From Desulfococcaceae bacterium HSG9 (GTDB lineage Bacteria > Desulfobacterota > Desulfobacteria > Desulfobacterales > JAUCGF01), in contig JAUCGF010000005.1 in assembly GCA_030378005.1 (NCBI GenBank), positions 1 through 50,619 of the forward strand: 50,619 bases of DNA, written 5' to 3'. Below are positions 27,363 through 35,045 of the stretch, one piece after another. The notes below the pieces were generated by a model that saw only the letters and a program-made list of their open reading frames with translations, was not told where the DNA came from and made no database searches. A program made the translations under genes and the position numbers. Position 1 is the first letter of the stretch, and every line of letters starts with the position of its first letter.

Positions 27363-30050
27363 TCACTGTACATACGTACCTATCTGCCGTCTGCCGGGAA
27401 TAAACACTGATTTTACTTCAGGCAAAACTTTTATGGAATAATGGTATGCTTGTATATTTCTGCCAATGATGACCTGTTCTAAATGAAGCGTTTCTTTATC
27501 AATTTTGATAAAATGGGTTTGCATGCCGGTGAAAATTAATTTTTTAACCATTTCATTGGCAGTGAAATAGATGTTGCGATCATCTTCGTCCAGAAAACGA
27601 ACCCCCGTAGTCAAGCTAAAAGGCTGATTGAACACGCGGATGACAACACCGCTGAATTTATCAAGTAAGACCAGTTCTTTTTGCCTCACACCGTTCTCAC
27701 CCGCAACTATCCGTTCTAACAGCAGATGTTTTTCAGCGGCAAACACCAACCGGCTATCAGACGGATAGGCAAAAAGAACCGCTCCATCCTGGCCCCGTGC
27801 CGCCATCTTGTTAGAATAGAGATAGAGCGACGCCTGATTTTGCGGCGGCAACGTGATTGAGGCATGCGCCCGGACATAACCGATGTCGCGCGGTGCTTGC
27901 CAGAGTTTTTTTTGGGTGGACAGATCAATCATCATGGTCTGGCCTTTAGCGGTGTATAGACACTGGCGTCCGTCTCCGATGCTATGCGCCAATTGATAGG
28001 TTCCGCTTATGATTCCCAACCGCTCGCCGCTTTGATGGTCCAGTATGGTGAAAAACTGGCCTGAATCCGTATAATACGCAATGATAATCTCTTTATTCAA
28101 CCATACATATACATCGGCCGCATCTGTGTCAAAGTTGGCCGGCTGTTCCAGCAGGCGGCTGAAACGCTGTTCTCCGTTTAAATCTGACGCAATGATGCGC
28201 TGACTGTTATAAACCAGCACGCCTTGTTCAAAAGATGCGATTTGGGGTTCTTTCAGCGCAATCGTTTGCCGCCATAAACGCTCGCCCGTGTCCGCATTCA
28301 GACGCATTAAGACAGCCGGTTCAGATTCCTGTTCGTACAGCAAAAAAAGCGGCGCATCTTTTGCCGACTGCTCCGCCCAAACGGCTGTGTTGGAAAAATC
28401 TTCCCAACGCCAAATTGTTGCGCCGGTGTGAATGTCAATTAAACGCACGGTGTCAGGGCCGTTGATCAGATATCCTGCACCCTGAAAAGAACCGATGAAC
28501 CGTCCGAGTTCACCATCTTCAAGATGCTGTTCCCAGCGGGGTTTGAGTGTGATTTCCGGCTCCATGCCAAACAAAGCGGATTTGATCCAAAACAGGTATG
28601 GATATGCAAGAATAACAAGGCTGCAAGTCAACGCCAATAATATTCCCCATCCCATCATAGCCTTGGTTCCGGGCGCACGGGTCAACACCAGCGTATCGGC
28701 CAATTGATCATGAAAACCCTGTTTGTTTTTCCTGAACAGCACAAACAAATAGCCAATCAGCGGAAAAACCAAAATCACCGCTACCAACAGGTAAGCGTTG
28801 CGAATGATAACTGCAACTTTATCCGGTGCGCCGCCATGCGCATCCTGCACCCGCAATCCACAGACGGCCTGGCCGGGCGTGCATCCGTATTTAAGCACCG
28901 GAAAATGAAACCATCCGATAAAGAGCATCACAGCACAAAACTGAGTGATTATCATCAGGAATTGGGAACTATGAATTGGGAATTCCGAAATACCGTAGCG
29001 CAACCCTGAATAAACGCCGGCGGTCAGCAGCGCGATAATCGTGAGATCGAAAAGAAAGGCGGCTGCGCGGATGCCGAAACCGGCGAAGCCGTGTTTTTTC
29101 TGTGAAGTCGTCAGGTCAGCTTCCACAATGACCGTCGCTTTATCGGGCTGGCATTCAGCGCAATAGGTCTTTTCTGCTTCAACGCTGTAACACGCTTCAC
29201 AAAGTGCCATGCCACATTTGGCACAATTGCGCACCGCCGCACTTTGCGGATGATGATAACATCCTTTGGCGCGCAAGTTCGCTTTTTGGGTGTCTTTGCG
29301 AATGTAAACGCCCTGTTCCAGTCCTTGTTTGAAAAAAAAACGGCGTAACTTACAACTTAGCAGCAGATACGCTTTTAAAGAGTGCGAGCGGGGATGGCCG
29401 TCTGATTTTTCCAAGAATCCCTTGAATTCATCATAGAGTTGTTCGATATTTTTTCCGGGAAAATGATAACCCACAAAATTATCCGGCATTTGTATGGGCA
29501 TACCGGCGTCGTTGTCTGCCGACAAAAAAATATCCGCCGTTGTCACCGCAGCAAAGCGTACTGCCAGGACACGTCCGCGGTTCTTACCGATAAGCGCTGT
29601 GGCGTAAATGCGCTTCTCACGATTTAACCATGTATTTTGAATAATTCCCGTGCTGAGACTGACATCCTCAATATCGCAGAACGGTTCAAATCCGTGTTTC
29701 TTAAAAAAAGAGGCTGTCAGGTCGAACGATTGGCGGTGCAAGCGATCAAAGGTTTTAATATCGGTGAGTTGATACTTGGGCATGATGCTATTGGCGACCA
29801 TTGTAAGCAAGGGCTTGCGGGACAGTTTTCTGAAACAGTAAAGCAAAGAAAAAAACGGGATGATGATAACGCTCATCAACGGATGCGTGTTTTTCCAAAC
29901 AAAACGTATCAGCAAGGGCAAAGGAAACACCCGCGCATCAGTTAAAATCTGAGTATCCTCTTCAATTTCCGCTTCGGTCAGATCGGTCTGACAGAGATGA
30001 CATTCGCTCACATCATCCTGATTGAACACACCACAACGATAACAATACAT
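27363..30050 (-). CDS. Zinc-ribbon / B-box-like / RDD membrane / beta-propeller protein
   Basis: An 895-residue mosaic. Two CxxC pairs open it (CYRCG, CHLC), like a zinc ribbon. An unidentified domain follows, then a second cysteine/histidine cluster (CYHHP ... CAKCGMALCEAC ... YCAEC). Next is an RDD membrane domain (GFGIRAAAFLFDLTIIALL ... GCTPGQAVCGLRV ... GFHDQLADTLVL). One more helix precedes a beta-propeller-like C-terminus with PQQ-type repeats (GATIWRWEDF, GERLWRQTI, KLWQAP). The start is set at 30050 because the 12 codons upstream derive from a repeat. A GGAATTC element also encodes about residues 352-364 inside the RDD domain. Function unknown. Confidence 0.72.
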   Translation of the reverse strand: MYCYRCGVFNQDDVSECHLCQTDLTEAEIEEDTQILTDARVFPLPLLIRFVWKNTHPLMSVIIIPFFSLLYCFRKLSRKPLLTMVANSIMPKYQLTDIKTFDRLHRQSFDLTASFFKKHGFEPFCDIEDVSLSTGIIQNTWLNREKRIYATALIGKNRGRVLAVRFAAVTTADIFLSADNDAGMPIQMPDNFVGYHFPGKNIEQLYDEFKGFLEKSDGHPRSHSLKAYLLLSCKLRRFFFKQGLEQGVYIRKDTQKANLRAKGCYHHPQSAAVRNCAKCGMALCEACYSVEAEKTYCAECQPDKATVIVEADLTTSQKKHGFAGFGIRAAAFLFDLTIIALLTAGVYSGLRYGISEFPIHSSQFLMIITQFCAVMLFIGWFHFPVLKYGCTPGQAVCGLRVQDAHGGAPDKVAVIIRNAYLLVAVILVFPLIGYLFVLFRKNKQGFHDQLADTLVLTRAPGTKAMMGWGILLALTCSLVILAYPYLFWIKSALFGMEPEITLKPRWEQHLEDGELGRFIGSFQGAGYLINGPDTVRLIDIHTGATIWRWEDFSNTAVWAEQSAKDAPLFLLYEQESEPAVLMRLNADTGERLWRQTIALKEPQIASFEQGVLVYNSQRIIASDLNGEQRFSRLLEQPANFDTDAADVYVWLNKEIIIAYYTDSGQFFTILDHQSGERLGIISGTYQLAHSIGDGRQCLYTAKGQTMMIDLSTQKKLWQAPRDIGYVRAHASITLPPQNQASLYLYSNKMAARGQDGAVLFAYPSDSRLVFAAEKHLLLERIVAGENGVRQKELVLLDKFSGVVIRVFNQPFSLTTGVRFLDEDDRNIYFTANEMVKKLIFTGMQTHFIKIDKETLHLEQVIIGRNIQAYHYSIKVLPEVKSVFIPGRRQIGTYVQ
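28958..28995. repeat. GGAATTC-type element in frame inside the RDD domain
   Basis: GGAATTGGGAACTATGAATT followed by GGGAATTCCGAAATACC. It encodes roughly ISEFPIHSSQF on the minus strand, between two predicted membrane helices. The reading frame stays open across it. Confidence 0.75.
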
Positions 30051-30063
30051 ATTACACCCAAAG

Positions 30064-30098
30064 ATTCCCCATTCCCTATTCGTCATTCCTCATTCGTC
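30064..30098. repeat. ATTCCC/ATTCGTC repeat at the RDD gene start
   Basis: A tract of ATTCCC-, ATTCGTC- and ATTCCTC-type units, related in style to the GGAATTC elements. On the minus strand it adds an open leader (MTNREWGIFGCN) upstream of the likely true start at 30050. It also abuts the M50 protease stop. Confidence 0.6.
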
Positions 30099-30102
30099 AG
30101 CA

Positions 30103-30942
30103 TTACCCCAGACAGGCTTGGGTAAACATTTGCAACAGCCCGAAAATCGTTACAAACGGATAGAGAATAACGGACAACAATTTGAAATGGAGCGCGACAA
30201 ACAGAAGAATAATTCCGTATATCTGGATTTTGCCGAGAAACGCCGCCACTTTGCCGGGAAGCAGCGCCTTTAACACCCAAAAACCATCTAAGGGTGGAAA
30301 AGGGATCAGATTAAACAGCCCCAGGCCGATATTGATCACAATACTGAAACGCAGAACCTGAAAGAGGACAAACCATACGGCCAGATAAGGCCCATCGGGA
30401 AAGTTCAGGGGTGTGAAAATATCCCAGTGATAATTGATCGGCGTTTGCACAAACAAGTTAAACAGAAAACCGATTATCAGAAACAGGGTGAATCCCAGAT
30501 AGGCCAATACAAAATTGGAAAGCGGTCCGGCCAGTGTCAGAAAAACCTGATCACGAGGATGCCGCCGCAGATTCACCGGATTAAACGGCACCGGTTTGGC
30601 CCATCCGAACACCACCGAAAATTTGAACAGATAGAGCGCCAATGGCACAATGATTGAACCCACAACACTGACATGCCGGATGGGATTAAAAGAAAGGCGC
30701 CCCGCATTCAGCGCGGTAGTGTCGCCGCCAATGGCCGCGGCCGCACCATGCGCCAATTCATGCACCACCACCGAAAAAAAGAGAACTGACAGCATGAGAG
30801 CGGTTGAAAGCCATTTCAGATGCTCGGCGTTCGCTTTCACATACGGATGGATTAATATGGCCAAAGCCGGAACGATCAGCCACATAAGCAGCGCTTTTTT
30901 GTTTTGTATCTGTTTTAACATGGTTATCTCAAAAATTATCAA
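30103..30942 (-). CDS. M50 family site-2 protease-like membrane metalloprotease
   Basis: Intramembrane zinc protease of the rhomboid-independent S2P class, 279 residues. The zinc motif HELAH is at 61-65 in a membrane helix, and the third ligand motif appears as FPPLDG near residue 220, close to the family NPDG. Five to six hydrophobic segments. Short M50B members of this type lack PDZ domains. The start could be the ATG at 30942 or at 30921 (MLKQIQNKK). Substrate unknown. Confidence 0.88.
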   Translation of the reverse strand: MIIFEITMLKQIQNKKALLMWLIVPALAILIHPYVKANAEHLKWLSTALMLSVLFFSVVVHELAHGAAAAIGGDTTALNAGRLSFNPIRHVSVVGSIIVPLALYLFKFSVVFGWAKPVPFNPVNLRRHPRDQVFLTLAGPLSNFVLAYLGFTLFLIIGFLFNLFVQTPINYHWDIFTPLNFPDGPYLAVWFVLFQVLRFSIVINIGLGLFNLIPFPPLDGFWVLKALLPGKVAAFLGKIQIYGIILLFVALHFKLLSVILYPFVTIFGLLQMFTQACLG

Positions 30943-30961
30943 TCTGTGCGGTTAAATTTTC

Positions 30962-31133
30962 GTAGGGTGGGTAACGCCGGGAACAAAATCTGGTATTTGC
31001 ACCAATCTTTGTCGGCGTTGCCCACCGTTTACTAAAAACCGGTGGGCAACGGCTGTTTCTTTTAACAAAGTACGTTGCTCTGCCTGATCATCATCAACAA
31101 ACCGGGTGAGTGTTGAAACGTTGCCCACCCTAC
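30962..31133. repeat. Dispersed element of the TAGGGTGGGCAA family, copy 2
   Basis: Outer arms GTAGGGTGGGTAACG (30962-30976) and CGTTGCCCACCCTAC (31119-31133) pair with one mismatch. Two inner arms, GTTGCCCACCGTTT and AAACCGGTGGGCAAC, form a second hairpin. About 172 bp in all, filling most of the gap between the TPR gene and the M50 gene. The minus strand happens to be open for 68 codons across it, but this looks like repeat translation, not a gene. Confidence 0.8.
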
Positions 31134-31164
31134 ATTTTATATCTGCCGGACAGCTCATATTTTT

Positions 31165-33570
31165 TTACCTTTTTATCCTTTTTATATAAATCCGTAGTCG
31201 CTTCATAAGTGCGTCATAAATACGTTTTAGTAGAAAGTATAACGGTTTTTCAAGACGAACAATTTCATCAGCGCATATTTCAGCGGCGTGTTTCCAATTC
31301 GTAACATCTGGATAGTGTTCGGACAGGGGTTTCAATTCTTTATATGCTTTGCGCATGTAATCCAACGCTTCTCCAATAGCCTCTTTTTTTTCAAAAAGCA
31401 TCGCTAACTTGTAACAGGAAATTCCGGCATCATAGTGATAAGAGGGTCGTTCAGGGTCGAAAGCGAGGAGTTTGCGCCTGACTTCGAGAGATTCGGAATA
31501 AGCGTCGAGAGCGTTTTGCAACTCGCCGCGAGCTGTGTGAATGTCGCCGATGTTGTCAAGGCTAACGGTTAAGTCGCGTTGCCACCCGGTGCGTTCGGGG
31601 TCGAAAGCGAGGAGTTTGCGCATGACTTCGAGAGATTCGGAATAAGCGTCGAGTGCGTTTTGCAACTCGCCGCGAGCTTTGTGAACATCGCCAACTTTAA
31701 TAAGGCTGACGAAAATATCGCGTTGCCACTCGGTGCGTTCGGGGTCGAAAGCGAGGAGTTTGCGCCTGGCTTCGAGAGATTCGGAATAAGCGTCGAGTGC
31801 GTTGTCCAACTCGCCGCGAGCTTTGTGAACGTCGCCGACTTTATTAAGGCTTACGGAAATATCGCGTTGCCACTCGGTGCGTTCGGGGTCGAAAGCGAGG
31901 AGTTTGTGCCTGACATCTAAGGATTCGGAATAAGCGTCGAGCGCGTTTTGCAACTCGCCGCGAGCTGTGTAAACATCGCCAACTTTAATAAGGCTGACGA
32001 AAATATCGCGTTGCCACTCGATGCGTTCGGGGTCGAAAGCGAGGAGTTTGTGCCTGACATCTAAGGATTCGGAATAAGCTTCGAGTGCGTTTTGCAACTC
32101 GCCGCGAGCTGTGTGAACGTCGCCGACTTTATTAAGGCTGACGAAAATATCGCGTTGCCACTCGGTGCGTTCGGGGTCGAAAGCGAGGAGTTTGCGCATT
32201 ACGTCGAGAGATTCGGAATAAGCGTCGAGCGCGTTTTGCAACTCGCCGCGAGCTGTGTGAACGTCGCCGAGTCTGTCAAGGCTGACGGTTAAGTCGCGTT
32301 GCCACTCGGTGCGTTCGGGATCGAAAGCGAGGAGTTTGCGCATTACGTCGAGGGATTCGGAATAAGCGTCTAACGCGTTTTGCAACTCGCCGCGCGCTTT
32401 GTGAACGTCGCCGAGACGGTCAAGACTGGCGGTTAAGTCGCGTTGCCACTCGGTGCGTTCGGGATCGAAAGCGAGGAGTTTGCGCATTATGTCTAATGAT
32501 TCGGAATAAGCGTCGAGCGCGTTTTGCAACTCGCCGCGAGCTGTGTGAACGTCGCCGATGTTATCCAGGCTTATGGAAATACCGCGTTGCCACTCGGTGC
32601 GTTCGGGGTCGAAAGCGAGGAGTTTGCGCCTGACTTCGAGAGATTCGGAATAAGCGTCAAGCGCGTTTTGCAACTCGCCGCGAGCTTTGTGAACGTCGCC
32701 GATGTTGTTCAGGCTGGAGGCTAAGTCGTGTTGCCACTCAGTGCGTTCGGGGTCGAAAGCGAGGAGTTTGCGCATTACGTCAAGGGATTTGGAATAATCT
32801 TGAAACGCAGCTTCGAGATGGCCATATTTTAATTCATAATCACCGCGCCGGTTTAGCAAAATAACCAAGGCACGGGCGGTAGTAAAATTTTCAGGGTCAT
32901 TTTCAACGCGTTTTTCAGCCTCTTTAATCAATGCCTCAAGTTGCTTGATTGCAACATTATTCGGCGAATTTGGTTGGGGCGGGCCGGCAGGCGGGCGTTT
33001 TTGATCCGTCGAAGGCGGTGCCGGCGGCATTGACCGGGCATGAACAAAGGCGCTGCGAATTGACCAGAAATCCGGTGCGTTATAGCAAAAATCAAGTTCA
33101 AAAAAGGTAGGGATAAACAGAATCAAAGGGCCGGGAAGGGTGTCCATCAACACATTGCGCACTTCGTTGAGACGTTGGAAAAACATCGTCCAGGCGGCGG
33201 CATCCTTTTTCTGGCCTGCGGATACATCCAAAACGATAATGCAGTCGCGTTCGTCTTGTTGTTCTTTTTCTTTGTTCCAATAATAGAGAGGGCTTAAAAC
33301 CTGAACAATCAGTTGGTGGAATTTATCCGCCGGGCTGACATGGTCTTCAAGATTGCGGGGGGCATATCTGTGGAAACGCACCGGTTCTTCCCGGATGGCA
33401 GGCACGGCTTCGGCCAAAATTTCATACATGGCTTTGGCCTGAAGCGGCGCATCAGTGGTTAGAATAAAAAAATGGGAGCGTTCGGATAAAGCGGCTGATT
33501 GAAGCAGATGCCGGATTTCCGGTTCCATCCGAAGGTCATCTTTAAGTTTGGCAAACGAATCGGTGTCCAT
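31165..33570 (-). CDS. TPR-array protein with NTPase-like N-terminal domain
   Basis: 801 residues. Residues 1-185 form a compact alpha/beta domain (HFFILTTDAPLQAKAMYEIL, CIIVLDVSAGQKKDAAAW, LPGPLILFIPTFFELDFC, APDFWSIRSAF) that looks like an NTPase-derived domain without an intact Walker A loop. It resembles the heads of STAND-type TPR proteins. A Pro-rich linker follows. From residue 259, nine 48-residue TPR units (YSESLDVMRKLLAFDPERTE, then WQRDLTVSLDxxGDVHxARG) are nearly identical, and a tenth is diverged. The C-terminus is basic. It lies just downstream of an AAA ATPase on the same strand. Likely a sensor or scaffold; function unknown. Confidence 0.75.
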   Translation of the reverse strand: MDTDSFAKLKDDLRMEPEIRHLLQSAALSERSHFFILTTDAPLQAKAMYEILAEAVPAIREEPVRFHRYAPRNLEDHVSPADKFHQLIVQVLSPLYYWNKEKEQQDERDCIIVLDVSAGQKKDAAAWTMFFQRLNEVRNVLMDTLPGPLILFIPTFFELDFCYNAPDFWSIRSAFVHARSMPPAPPSTDQKRPPAGPPQPNSPNNVAIKQLEALIKEAEKRVENDPENFTTARALVILLNRRGDYELKYGHLEAAFQDYSKSLDVMRKLLAFDPERTEWQHDLASSLNNIGDVHKARGELQNALDAYSESLEVRRKLLAFDPERTEWQRGISISLDNIGDVHTARGELQNALDAYSESLDIMRKLLAFDPERTEWQRDLTASLDRLGDVHKARGELQNALDAYSESLDVMRKLLAFDPERTEWQRDLTVSLDRLGDVHTARGELQNALDAYSESLDVMRKLLAFDPERTEWQRDIFVSLNKVGDVHTARGELQNALEAYSESLDVRHKLLAFDPERIEWQRDIFVSLIKVGDVYTARGELQNALDAYSESLDVRHKLLAFDPERTEWQRDISVSLNKVGDVHKARGELDNALDAYSESLEARRKLLAFDPERTEWQRDIFVSLIKVGDVHKARGELQNALDAYSESLEVMRKLLAFDPERTGWQRDLTVSLDNIGDIHTARGELQNALDAYSESLEVRRKLLAFDPERPSYHYDAGISCYKLAMLFEKKEAIGEALDYMRKAYKELKPLSEHYPDVTNWKHAAEICADEIVRLEKPLYFLLKRIYDALMKRLRIYIKRIKR
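31501..32796 (-). repeat. Nine tandem 144-bp coding repeats
   Basis: Exact 144-base periodicity; the marker GAGGAGTTTG recurs every 144 bases. Each unit encodes one 48-residue TPR-like repeat. The LLAFDPER and ARGEL cores are essentially invariant in DNA, while variation clusters in the helix after WQRD (SLDNIG, SLDRLG, SLNKVG, SLIKVG). The near identity points to recent amplification or gene conversion. Confidence 0.92.
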
Positions 33571-33580
33571 GTCTTAGTCC

Positions 33581-33644
33581 ATGTAGAGCGGAAAGCTGTT
33601 CCGCTTCGTCATCAGCAAAAGCGGAACAGCTTTCCGCTCTACAT
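33581..33644. repeat. Perfect 26-bp palindrome between ATPase and TPR genes
   Basis: The left arm (33581-33606, beginning ATGTAGAGCGGAAAGC) and right arm (33619-33644) are exact reverse complements around a 12-base loop. It fills the short gap between the ATPase stop and the TPR gene start. In RNA it would form a very stable hairpin that could set the ratio of the two proteins, or it is a mobile palindrome. No T-run follows. Confidence 0.9.
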
Positions 33645-33653
33645 CTGCCCTCT

Positions 33654-34982
33654 TTATGTGGTTAGCCGCAATTCGGCTTCCAATTTCTTAATGGCCTTGA
33701 CAACTCCGGGAATATCACGAACCGCCGGATGCAAATCAAACCATAATTCGTCGTTCAGATACCGCTGTACAGCCTGATTTTGCAGCATCAGGTCTATAAT
33801 ACGGCTTTGCTCCTCGTTTGGCAGGGTGAGTTTTTTTGTAACAGACACACGCGCCAGCCAATCAAACATCTCGCCAAGAACGATGTTTTGGTATTGGTTG
33901 GCGATCTGCGCTAAAATATGTTTCAATTCCTTGTCGGAAATAGGATGTTGCTCTTGAGCGATCACGTTTTGCATCACTTGTAAAATCTCACGCGGATAGC
34001 CGCCGGAGCGAAGAATAGCTTTTTCCAGCAAGGCTTCACAAGAATCGCCCAAAAGGGTTTTGATAATATCATCAGGCGCGCGTTTGCGGATCAATTCACG
34101 GGCAACGGCAATTCCGGCGGGATACGGATTATTTTCCTTATCCCGCACTTTGATCATCGGCAGAAAATCTATTTCTCTGATACGCATGACCAAGGCCGCG
34201 GGAACAGTATATAGTACATGCACCGGAAGTTTCACATAGGGCGCGCTGCCGCGGAAAACTTTATCAGCGCTTGCCAGCACGTCATGCCAGGTGTCTGTCA
34301 GGCCGCGCAATTTTTCCAGAGAATCAAAGATAATCACGATTCCATCACGCTTCAGATCGTTTTTCACGGAATTTTCCAGCAATTCCAACTCGTCGCGGGC
34401 CTCTTTGATAAAGCGGGAAAAATTGGCCGCCACAATATTTCGGACTTTTTTCCTAAAGCCAGGCCGCGTTTTCATCTCTAACACCAATTTGCCGACGGAT
34501 GGAATCGTGAGATCACTTTTTGTTAAATGCACATCCGTATTTTTCACCCAATTCCAGAAGCGTTCGTGATAGCCCTCCTCAAGCGCTTTTTCAGGGTCTT
34601 CATGCTTTGCTTCGGCCACAGTTTTTGCCGTACAATGAATAACCGTGGAGATAATATCGGTGACTTCAATGGGAGCGGACAGATCAATCATCTCTTCGGC
34701 ATCAATAAAAACCGGCAAAAGGTTGCCTGCTTCAGGATCGGCCAGACGTTGAGCCAATCGTTTTAAATCCGTGGTCTTGCCAGAGCCGCGCAAACCGGTG
34801 AAAAGCTTGCACACCGGTCTTTCGGAGAGAAGAATTTCATTCAACAGCTTATTGGTCCAGTTAAGACCTCTTACCGGTTCGTCCCCAAAAGCATCCAAAT
34901 CGACGTTCCTATCATCGTCCGGTTCAAGCGCCTGGAAAGGATTGAAGCGGTTATAATATTTTTTGCGGGTTTTGAAATCCAT
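33654..34982 (-). CDS. AAA/P-loop ATPase, partner of the TPR-array protein
   Basis: 442 residues from the ATG at 34982, preceded by AGAGGTG (the GTG two codons upstream is less likely). Walker A is GLRGSGKTT (63-71). Walker B is GIVIIFDSLEKL with D220. A C-terminal helical part follows with ILRSGGYPREILQVMQNV, reminiscent of the sensor-2/lid region of AAA proteins. The opening FNPFQALEPDDDRNVDL is not a signal peptide, so it is cytosolic. Precise family is not recognised. Pairing with the TPR protein suggests a two-component NTPase system. Confidence 0.8.
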   Translation of the reverse strand: MDFKTRKKYYNRFNPFQALEPDDDRNVDLDAFGDEPVRGLNWTNKLLNEILLSERPVCKLFTGLRGSGKTTDLKRLAQRLADPEAGNLLPVFIDAEEMIDLSAPIEVTDIISTVIHCTAKTVAEAKHEDPEKALEEGYHERFWNWVKNTDVHLTKSDLTIPSVGKLVLEMKTRPGFRKKVRNIVAANFSRFIKEARDELELLENSVKNDLKRDGIVIIFDSLEKLRGLTDTWHDVLASADKVFRGSAPYVKLPVHVLYTVPAALVMRIREIDFLPMIKVRDKENNPYPAGIAVARELIRKRAPDDIIKTLLGDSCEALLEKAILRSGGYPREILQVMQNVIAQEQHPISDKELKHILAQIANQYQNIVLGEMFDWLARVSVTKKLTLPNEEQSRIIDLMLQNQAVQRYLNDELWFDLHPAVRDIPGVVKAIKKLEAELRLTT

Positions 34983-35024
34983 GTTCACCTCTTGTTATAC
35001 TAATTTTGGTATTTTCTGAACAAA

Positions 35025-35045
35025 GGAGTGCAAGCTTCAGCTTGC
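35025..35045. repeat. GGAGTGC/GCAAGCTT palindrome containing the PBP1A stop
   Basis: GGAGT followed by GCAAGCTTCAGCTTGC (35030-35045). The TGA of the PBP1A gene (minus strand, 35037-35039) lies at the centre of the palindrome, as the copA stop does in its sister element at 17881. Confidence 0.8.

Noticed and set aside
30952..31158. 68-residue minus-strand open frame as a small gene
   Set aside because: It lies wholly in a dispersed repeat with hairpin arms and lacks a ribosome site.
31579..32724. Open frames of 66-113 codons on the plus strand across the TPR array
   Set aside because: They repeat with the 144-bp period of the minus-strand gene and have no ribosome sites; they are antisense shadows.
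31501..32796. Regular repeats suggesting a CRISPR array
   Set aside because: The period is 144 bp with no spacer structure and every unit is coding for a TPR repeat.
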